From Eonycteris spelaea (lineage: Eukaryota; Chordata; Mammalia; Chiroptera; Pteropodidae): a stretch of 64,000 bases of DNA. The stretch spans positions 4,284,501-4,348,500 of the forward strand of contig PUFA01000014.1 in assembly GCA_003508835.1 (NCBI GenBank), in the 5' to 3' direction. The notes under the pieces were generated by a model. The model did not search any database and was not told where the DNA came from. It was given only the letters and a program-made list of their open reading frames with translations. The position numbers and the translations under genes were made by a program. This document shows positions 56,411 to 64,000 of this stretch, one piece after another. Every line of letters starts with the position of its first letter. The stretch's first letter is position 1.

Positions 56411-57861
56411 CCACCGCACTTTTGCCTAATTGCGGCTGTAACGAAGTCATTTCCAAAGCAACCGCTGCACGGCAGAGGCAAAGGCTGCTGCACTTTTGCT
56501 GAACTTGCTTTACGGCAGCGGTTACTGCACATTTGCTCATTGCAACGTCAGGCACAGCTGAATTAGGGAACTTGCTTTACGGCAGCGGCTGCTGCACTTT
56601 TGCTCATTGCAACGTCAGGCCACAGCTGAATTAGGGAACTTGCTTTACGGCAGCGGCTGCTGCACTTTTGCACTGTTGCGTATGCCCGGTGGCATCCGTC
56701 CTTTGGTAAGTTTTTCGGTTTTTTGGTTATTTTTCACATTTTTCCACATTGTGCTTTAATGCTGTTATTCTCTTGTGAACTGCTTGACGGCAGTGGCAGA
56801 GGCCGGGAAATGTTTTTGATACAGATGTCTGGTTGTGGCTGTCGTTGGAGAACTTGTTTTACGCCAGCGGATGCCGCGCTTTTGCCGCCTTGTGGGTGTC
56901 AGGCCGCGTCTGTCCTTAGGAAACGCGTTTTCCTGCAGCGGCAGCGGACGCCAGGCTCTGCCGCATTGCGGAGGGCAGGCCGCGTCTGTCATCAGGGAAC
57001 GACCTTGACGCAGTGGCTGCCGCACTTGAGCCGCAGTGTGCATGAAAGGTCGCGTCTGTCGTTAGGGCACTTGCTTCGCTGGGGAGGCAGCGACCGCCGC
57101 AGTGTGGCCGATTGCGGCTCTGATGCTGAGTCATTTTCGAGTGACCAGCATGACTGCAGTAACACTGGCTGCTGCGCTGCGGCCACATTGTGGGTGTCCG
57201 GTTGTGTCTGTCCTCAGACTTGCTGTACGATCGGGGCCGTTGCCTTTTTGCATCCTTGTGGGTTTCAGGGTGTGTCTTGTCTGTAGAGAACTTGCCCCAC
57301 CGCGGCTGCTGCTGCACTTCTGCCGCTTCGCAAGCCTGGAGCCTCGTCTGTCGGTAGGGAACTTGCTTTACGGCAGCGGCTGCCGCTCTTTGGTTGCATC
57401 GCGGGTGTCAGCGGACTTGGTTTACGGCAGCCGCAGGGCTGCCGCGCTTTTGCCGCCTTGTTTATGTCGGTCGCTTCTGCTGTTCAGTAAGTTTCTTCAC
57501 AACAGCGACAGCAGCTGCCGCATTTCCCCGCCATCATGCTTTAATGCCGAGTTATTTCTAGTGTAAACTGCATGACAGCCGCTTCGGAGGCTGCCGACAC
57601 GTTCGTAGACGTCTGGTTTTGTCGTTAGCGAGCGTTTTCGATGGCAGGGGCCCGCGCGCCGCAGCCTTGCCGCATGGCGGAAGTCAGGCTGCGTCTGTTG
57701 TTAGGGAACTTGCTTTACGGCAGAGGCAGCGGCTGTTGCACTTTGCCACGTTGCGGCCGTAAGGTGGAGTTGCTTTTGAGGAGGCTTCTTCACGCCTGCA
57801 GCAGCAGCTGCCGCTCTTCTGCTGCGCTGTGGACGTCAGCGTTTGGGCAGTCAAAGGGTGG
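56411..57861 (+). repeat. CpG-rich diverged tandem repeat array
   Basis: About 19 units of roughly 67-78 bases. Type A units carry gggaacttgctttacggcag followed by cggctgctgcac and a tgcgggtgtcaggccgcgtc-like part (anchors near 56502, 56569, 56637, 56851, 57359, 57706). Type B units replace the middle with ctttaatgccgagttattt-like text and a gtaaactgcatgacag anchor (near 56760, 57125, 57545). I counted about 30 CpGs in 56881-57240. Open frames of 187, 154 and 133 codons arise from low stop density and share no coding features. The family is not recognised. Confidence 0.85.
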
Positions 57862-57923
57862 GTGTTCCTCATTCATCTGTCACTTCTCCTGACTCAAGAT
57901 GTGTTCTTGGGAGCCACTTGAAA
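57862..57923 (+). repeat. Right flanking direct repeat of CpG array
   Basis: Same gtgttcctcattcatct start and gccacttgaaa end as 56348-56410. It lies directly after the last array unit and about 90 bases before a TTCC tract. Confidence 0.85.
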
Positions 57924-58010
57924 TCCTCCTTCAGCCGGTGTGAATTTTTTGCAGACCGATTGGTCTCAAGCTCTTGTGAGTCAAACATGTGGCTTAAGAA
58001 ATACACAAGT

Positions 58011-58154
58011 TCTTTCCTTCCTTCTTTCCTTCCTTCCTTCCTTCCTTCCTTCCTTCCTTCCTTCCTTCCTTCCTTCCTTCCTCCTTCTCCTCCTCCCTCC
58101 CTCTCTTCCTCCCTCTCTTCCTCCCTCTCTTCCTTCCTCCCTTCCTCTCTTTCT
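58011..58154 (+). repeat. (TTCC)n/(CCTCC)n microsatellite
   Basis: A near-perfect ttcc core is followed by ctcc/ctctt variants. The proline-serine-leucine frames across it are artefacts. Confidence 0.96.
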
Positions 58155-59039
58155 TTAACTGAACTGAGAAGTTGCCAGGTGGTTATCCCTAAGCCGCTCT
58201 CTGTGTGGGTGAGGTGTTCTCTTACTAATTCACCCCTTATGAGTATTAGCTTTTGGGGGTCCTGTTTTGCTCGGAATCAGGCTTTGCTCTGTTGTCCTCT
58301 TGCACGTGTGTGGCCATTAAAACCCAGGTACTAGCCCACCAAGGATTGGAAAATATGGCCAGGGTAAATACCAGCTCAAATGATTGCTAACTTTTCTGGT
58401 TTTGAGTTTCTTCTAATCTCTGGGCTTTTATAATTTCTCTTTTTTCTTTCTAGCTCAGCTATATGAGATAGTGATTTTAATAACATTTAATGCTAAATTT
58501 TATGTATTCCATACCGAGTTCTCTAGAGATATAGACAATCCTATAGCTCAATATGAAGCAGACGTCATAATTTATCACCAAGAATCTTTATTCTTTTTTT
58601 TCGAACTAATTATAACAACAGGTGTTTAATGCCTTCTAAAATGTATTTTTTACATGTATTTTTAAAAGCAAGAGAGGTATAATACATGATCACTTATTGG
58701 ATTAGAATGATGAAGTTTAGGATGTTGGGTGTGTGAACACATGTGTCTACCATACATATAGTGGTGTACCTTTATCGAAAATCAACTCTTAATCCCAAAC
58801 CATTTAAGGCCATTTGCTATGTTCATGATATTGGATTGAAAGATTACAAATTACTTGCAATTCTCTGCTACTGCTTTTTAGCCCCATGTTGCTTCACATC
58901 CATTCCCTCTGTTTATATTCTCGCTCTCTGTCTCTCTTTGTTATTATCTGCTTAATCATGCCATGAATATCTAGTGTGCTGACAGCTTGCACCATTGGAG
59001 ATAACTAGTGAATAAGCAAGAAGTAACCGGGGTCATCAG
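58155..59039. other. Unique sequence, no gene seen
   Basis: Nothing recognised. Confidence 0.5.
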
Positions 59040-59290
59040 AATGAAATAATAATATGTAACCTGTGCTAAGCATAGTAATTGTGATTTTTAGTTATTTAAT
59101 TCTAAAAAAATCCATTAGGTAGGTAGTGTAGGTATTATTATTTTAAATGTGAGGAAACTCAAACTTAAAGAGTTTAAACAGCTTGCTCAATGCCGAAAAG
59201 TTAGTAAGTGGCATTGATGGGATTTGAGGTTAAGTGTCTTGAAAGTAATACCTGTAACTCTCAACTATAGGACTTCCTTCTTAGTCCCTT
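59040..59290 (-). mobile_element. MIR SINE, antisense
   Basis: attaggtaggtagtgtagg, gtgaggaaactcaaacttaa, aaacagcttgctcaatgcc and ggcattgatgggatttgagg give a clear antisense MIR. Confidence 0.75.
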
Positions 59291-59649
59291 TCCAGAGACT
59301 GGCAAGCAGACACTTGGGTCTCCTATGACCTATGCAAACATCCCCTCCAGAAGCTGGGCCTTTTAGGATAATGCCAGAGGATAAAATTATGATGACACAC
59401 TATGGGCAAATATTTTTATAGGAAATTAGAAAATAATGATTTTTTCTTGAACCCCTTGGATTCCCAGACATCACTGTTGGCAAACATTCCTTGCTTCCCA
59501 AGTGGGACCAAAACAGATAACCGTGCTACGGTTGGGGCTCCATTTGTAGGCCCCATCCCTCATAATTTGATCTAACAAACATGTATTAGAGCTAGGCATT
59601 GTGACAGAAGCTATATGTAGGCAAATAACCTGAATTAAAATTGAGCCCC
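59291..59649. other. Unique sequence and old-repeat remnant
   Basis: aacaaacatgtattagagct, then aggcattgtgacag near 59575, is a fragment of an old mammalian repeat. Otherwise nothing recognised. Confidence 0.4.
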
Positions 59650-59815
59650 CTCAGTAGGCAAATCTCACTCTTTCTATAGCCTCATTTACGAAATTAAAGG
59701 CTGGTCTTTATATTTGGTGCAGTTAAGCATTAAAGAAAAACTGTGTACAACATTTAAGAGAATACCCAGCACATAGTAGGCCTTATTAACTGCTTGCTAT
59801 TTTTATTATTAATGT
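59650..59815 (+). mobile_element. MIR 3' half
   Basis: aatacccagcacatagtagg, then ccttattaactgcttgc and tatttttattatta, is the MIR 3' end. The 5' part is poorly preserved. Confidence 0.5.
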
Positions 59816-60399
59816 ATGAGTCTTGTATTCAGCAAACCCTTAGTGGAGGAACAGGATGTCATTCATGTTTAAAATCAATAAAAGGTAAAAGTAATGATTT
59901 ACTTATTCATTCAGCATCCACATATACACCCAATATTCATCAATAACTAACTATACAAAAAAAGAGTTATTCGACTCATGACTCTGGTTTTTACGTAAAG
60001 AAACATGAGATAAAGTAGTCTGGCTTTTGATATTTACCCTGGAAATGAGGGTGAAGGGAATGCTAACACAACGTCACTTTACTCCAAAGAAGGAATGAGT
60101 GACCTCGCAGGCTGATTAGACATAAACTCTCAAGGCGCAGGGAGTCAGGCTGGCTGAGCATTTCTGATCCAAGCCAACCTGGAAAACAGGAAGCCATTAA
60201 CTTTCCAAGTGAGGAGATGTAGAAGAAACAATGATATTTTTATTTTTTATTTTTTTCTGAAGAGGCTGACAAGTTCAGATTTGACCATGTGAACAGCGGG
60301 AAAACGAGGCATGTCTCAACAATTTATCTTTGCAAAGATACATTGAAATTGTATAAATAAATAAAATTGCTTTATGTCTTAATAGGAAGAAGCTGAAAT
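59816..60399. other. Unique sequence, no gene seen
   Basis: Nothing recognised. Confidence 0.5.
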
Positions 60400-60730
60400 T
60401 TATTAATCATCTAATCTAAACGTCCAACAGTGAAGGAATGACTAATAAAATTATGGGATATTTTATGCACTGGAATTATGAAATAGAAAATAAGGTTAAG
60501 GTTGACAAAGTTGGCACAATAACATATGAAATTGTGAGGTATAAGTAGAAAGACCCTAGTACACGATGGTATAGAGATTATAATCTTATTTTTGTGGAAC
60601 TATAATATGGAGGGAAAAAAACTGGGAAAAACTAAGTCCACAGCTGTTGCTTATGGATATTGAGCTATGTATGATTTTTTTTCCCCCTACGCTTTCATGA
60701 TTTTTGGTTTTTTTTCTTCCAATTTTCTCA
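60400..60730 (+). mobile_element. Old LINE-1 3' end
   Basis: acgtccaacagtgaaggaat, gggatattttatgcactgg and ttaaggttgacaaagttgg, then a gtacacgatggtatagag-like part, resemble the ORF2 end and 3' UTR of old L1ME-type elements. Confidence 0.5.
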
Positions 60731-61069
60731 TTAATTCTCTAGTAAGTCAAAAGGGTGAGGATAATGACGATGTCATACGGGAAGAGTTAAAAACCATCCA
60801 GGGAATAATAGTATAGCAGAGATGTGTATGGGCACGGACAACTGGTACTTTTGGAAATTCGTTTTATATATGGAGTTCAAATCACTTTGTACTAAGCCAG
60901 AGTATGAAGAAATTGAACTAAATCCCCATAATGAAATTAATAAAAGGTTACTTTATTCTATGTTGGCAGATCATTTGGCACGTGAATCATAGTTCATCCA
61001 AAGAGAAAAAGGCCTTTCCTTGTATGGGAGATAATGCACACAGCCAAAAAAATTAGACTTGTCCTTCCA
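60731..61069. other. Unique sequence, no gene seen
   Basis: Nothing recognised. Confidence 0.5.
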
Positions 61070-61250
61070 CACTTACGCGTTGTATGAACTTAGTATATTA
61101 CTCACCCTTGATGTATTCTGTTTCCCTTAATGCTAAAATGTGGACAATAATACTTACAAGAATATTTTGAGGATTGAATTCGAATTCAAGTAAAATCATC
61201 TGGTGTAATGCCTGGTGTGGGAACTTATTTCTCCATAAATCGTAGCCACT
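61070..61250 (+). mobile_element. MIR SINE
   Basis: ctaaaatgtggacaataata, then gaatattttgaggattgaat and tgtaatgcctggtgtggg, is a sense MIR 3' half. Confidence 0.6.
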
Positions 61251-61339
61251 GATATAGTTCTGTGTATATAATTATCTATCTGCCTAATCTACATGTCTTA
61301 GTATTACATACAGTGCTGAGTGTGGAAACCCAGTGGACA

Positions 61340-61430
61340 GTGATCGTGTAGGCTTTATTCAACACTGTGTTCCCACCGTAGAAAAGCTTCTGGCAGAAAA
61401 GTCTCTCAGTACATACTTGTGACGTGAACA
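61340..61430 (+). mobile_element. L2 or MIR 3' tip
   Basis: gtgttcccaccgtagaaaag, then tctggcagaaaagtctctca and gtacatacttgtga, fits an old LINE tail. Confidence 0.35.
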
Positions 61431-61774
61431 GGCATCATAAAGACAAAGGGCAGAATTGGGAATGGAGCGGTGATTAGCTCAGGGCCAGGAGTTGACCCAC
61501 GGGGTTCCATCAGAGTGGCTCTCAGGGCCCTTGTGGGGACACACAGGAGGTGGGCTCTGCCTGTGCAGATGTGCACTGATGAGCACATGGCTTGGCTGAG
61601 CACCAAAGCCTTTGTGAAGGGGCCACTGTGAAGGTGCAGCTGATGTGATGAGACACTGTGGATAGATAGAACTGGGATCCGCTCTGAGGAGCCATTGGAT
61701 CCATCCCTGCCTCTGCCATTTTAGTCCTGCTGCCGTCGATATCAACTGGAATTGGGTTTCCCAAACGCGTTCTA
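61431..61774. other. Unique sequence, no gene seen
   Basis: Three overlapping minus-strand frames (66-88 codons) have no recognised product. Confidence 0.45.
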
Positions 61775-61860
61775 GATGACATCCCTGTTGACTAGTAATC
61801 TTCTCACCTTTACAATGGGGAGGATGATAGTTATTGCATCACAGATATAATGCTTCCTGT
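61775..61860 (+). mobile_element. MIR central fragment
   Basis: cttctcacctttacaatggg, then gaggatgatagttattgcat, matches the MIR core. Confidence 0.5.
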
Positions 61861-62399
61861 GTGATAAGATGTCCCAACTAGCTCAACTATCAATGAGACA
61901 CAAGCTCCAGTGACCTCAAAGAATTACCAGGGGCAGCTGGCCGTGTCCCTTCTCTGAATTTCTCCTGTCCCCTGCACAGCAAGGATTGACCAGCAGCTGT
62001 CCCTTCTGCACTGGGAGTGGATGGACCAGGGAGTGGTCGGATTGTGAGGGTGGGGCAAAGGCCAATCACTGAGCCCTGCCAGGATCCAAGATCTCAGGTT
62101 TGCAACTGTCGCCCTAACAACTCCTAAAGAAAGAGTTTCCTCAAGGTGTCCTAATCTGAAGTTAATAGATGATTAAAAAAAAAAAAGTCTATGAATTCTC
62201 TTACGTTTTATGCACAACTTTTCACGTGCATAGGTGCAGTTTAGGGAGGAAGTCAGGCTTTATTTTTCACAGATTTAAAAAAGATCTACCTTACCCTCAA
62301 CTACTCAAGATGATTGAACTAGGTGCAGAGATTCGAAATAAATAAAAACAGCCTTTAGAACCAGTTTCCCCACTTGGCAAAAGAAAGTAAAAAAATCTA
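61861..62399. other. Unique sequence, no gene seen
   Basis: Nothing recognised. Confidence 0.5.
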
Positions 62400-62630
62400 T
62401 TGAGCAGATAGACTTAAGTTCATATCCTAGACCTAAGTTAACTCTGTTACTTATTAATTGTGTGACTTCAACCAATTACTCAACCTCTCGGTTTCCTTTT
62501 CCATAAAAACACCTACTTCGATTTTGGGGGTAGAGGGAACGGCGAGGTTTAAAAAAATAACAAACAAATGTCTAGCACATAGTACAATATGATATCACAG
62601 TTAATTATTTTTGCTACTATTATTACCAAC
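62400..62630 (+). mobile_element. MIR SINE, near full length
   Basis: gttaactctgttacttatta, attgtgtgacttcaaccaat, tcaacctctcggtttccttt and tgtctagcacatagtacaat follow the whole MIR. Confidence 0.8.
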
Positions 62631-63514
62631 ATTCTGGGGTGACCGGGAGATAGATTTTCTGGCTGAGTTTTTTGGTGACAATATTTAGAGAAAAAACAGC
62701 GTTTGTCTGGAGACCTCTGTCTCCGTGTGTTCTGTCAGTGTTGTTCTTGGCTGCTCCTGGCTGGTGTCTGTCTTTACCTTGAACTGCCCTAAGATTAGAA
62801 TTTCTTGTAAACAGTGACTTAATTATTCATCTGCATCCTTTCACGATGCTGGGCTGAGTCCCCTGTGAACAGGGAGTCACCCCTCCTGCTGCTGCTCAGA
62901 AGAGGGGTGGAATTTACTTGAGTGACGTGAGTGCTCTTATTAAAAGGTCATTACCTCCAACACTCGGCACAGCCACCAGCTCCCAGTGGCCTCGTGCAGG
63001 GATTCGTGTGGACTCCACATGACATTTTTGGGCAAGGCCGAGTGGTCAGAAGGAAGTATATCTGCAAAGGATGTAGAAGGGGTCACCAGGAAAAGATTTA
63101 GCCAGCAAAGCAACAAACTAGCCACAAATAAAAGGGAATTCCAGTCTGAGTCATCACAGGGTCAAGGTGGATTCTTCTGCTAATTAACTTCCGTGGCAAA
63201 ACTCTGAGCTTGGGCGAGCTTTTAATAACTAGAGAATCCTCATTTACCCTCAGAGCAAGTGTCACGTCCTTCCCAAAGCTCCTGAATCCCAGACAGAGGT
63301 AGAGGCTCCTTCTTCTGTAGGTCGACATGAGAACAAGCCCCCATTGTAAACACCTTCCATAGTAGCCTATCCAGACGTCTCCATCAGACAGTGGGCTCCT
63401 TGTGCCCAGACCCCGTGCCTTACAGAACCTTTGTCTTCAAAGCTTCGCATCTGTCAGATGCTGATGAGAGAGACAGAGGCGGAGAAGGAGGAAGGGAGGC
63501 AGGGAGGAAATCTG
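62631..63514. other. Unique sequence, no gene seen
   Basis: An L2-like scrap (cagtgggctccttgtgccca) lies near 63390. No gene is recognised. Confidence 0.45.
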
Positions 63515-63695
63515 TCCTGGTTCTGGAGTGAGACAAACGAGTTCTATTTCCATCTCTGCAACTTCGTGCAAAACCCCCATCAAACTCTTGGACTTCTTCT
63601 GAGGCTCAGCTTCCCCATCTCGAAAAGAGAAGCATGCTTCTTGTTTGGGGATCAAAGAAGATTAATACCTGAAAATGAAAATAGATGAGATTGAG
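63515..63695 (+). mobile_element. MIR SINE
   Basis: ttctggagtgagacaaacga, then tctgaggctcagcttcccc and catctcgaaaagagaagc, is a sense MIR core. Confidence 0.65.
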
Positions 63696-64000
63696 GTAAT
63701 ATGAAACAGCTTCTAGTTAAGAAATCATGTACTCCACCGCACCCCCCACCCCCACCCCCAAATCTATTGTTTCCTGGGCTTTAATCCCAAAGTGTTGATT
63801 GTGGCAGGACGTGTCTGCAGAGAGGAGTTTCCGCTGATGTGTGTTCGGCCTCTGTCAGCTTATTTCCTCTGTGTGCGCCTGGCTGGCCCCCCAGGGTGTC
63901 CTGTCCTTGGGCTGCCACTCTTTACTGTTCCTACCCAGTTCCCACTGTCTCTCATGACCGTGTGGGTTCCCCCAAAGCCCCAGAACTTGGGTCTCTCCTC
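63696..64000. other. Window end, C-rich tract, no gene seen
   Basis: A CCCCAC-rich tract lies at 63741-63762. The remainder to the window edge is unassigned. Confidence 0.5.

Noticed and set aside
56723..57317. Open frames of 187 and 154 codons (plus) and 133 codons (minus) in the CpG array as a repetitive protein gene
   Set aside because: Frames are open on both strands, units differ in length by amounts not divisible by three, and no consistent peptide repeat survives. Low stop density in GC-rich sequence explains them.
56411..57861. CRISPR array
   Set aside because: Units are diverged along their whole length with no conserved-repeat/unique-spacer pattern, and the surrounding DNA is mammalian.

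Overview
This 64 kb window looks like non-coding nuclear DNA from a placental mammal. No protein-coding gene can be supported: no frame shows a recognisable domain, and the longest open frames lie in low-stop GC-rich repeats or read through microsatellites. The repeats give the lineage clues. There are many decayed MIR and L2 copies, MaLR (MLT1-class) LTRs, hAT-type MER5-like DNA transposons and old LINE-1 3' ends. I found no Alu, B1/B2, Bov-tA, CAN, ERE or VES type SINE anywhere. That argues against primates, rodents, ruminants, carnivores, equids and vesper bats, and would fit a SINE-poor lineage such as a fruit bat. The species is not determined.

Layout. 1-16 kb: AT-rich, with old LINE-1 pieces (about 1-390, 5270-5915, 9990-11640, 14270-15020), MIR copies, one MLT1 LTR near 4 kb, and GA, TG and TTCC microsatellites. 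16-31 kb: two MLT1 LTR pieces in opposite orientation near 17 kb, several MIRs, and from about 22 kb a segment richer in GC and CpG, with an L2, a hAT element near 27 kb and MER5-like arms near 29 kb. 31-45 kb: MIRs, a GGAA microsatellite, a MIR split by a 525-base insertion, an antisense LINE-1, a 5S rRNA-headed retrocopy with a poly(A) end (38862-39162), a CpG-rich MIR, a 25-base G run and two more MLT1/MST-type LTRs. 45-55 kb: MIRs, a repeat-poor stretch (48.7-49.8 kb) and two strong CTCF-like motifs pointing away from each other (50561 and 53566). 55-64 kb: an MLT1 LTR, a 5S rRNA fragment and an unusual CpG-rich tandem array, followed by a TTCC tract and ordinary old repeats.

The most unusual item is the array at 56411-57861. 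About 19 diverged units of roughly 67-78 bases, in two sequence types, are bracketed by a 62-base direct repeat 1.51 kb apart. I do not recognise it as a named repeat family. No genes work together here; the window is best read as an intergenic or intronic stretch. All repeat calls come from recalled consensus patterns read by eye, so boundaries are approximate.
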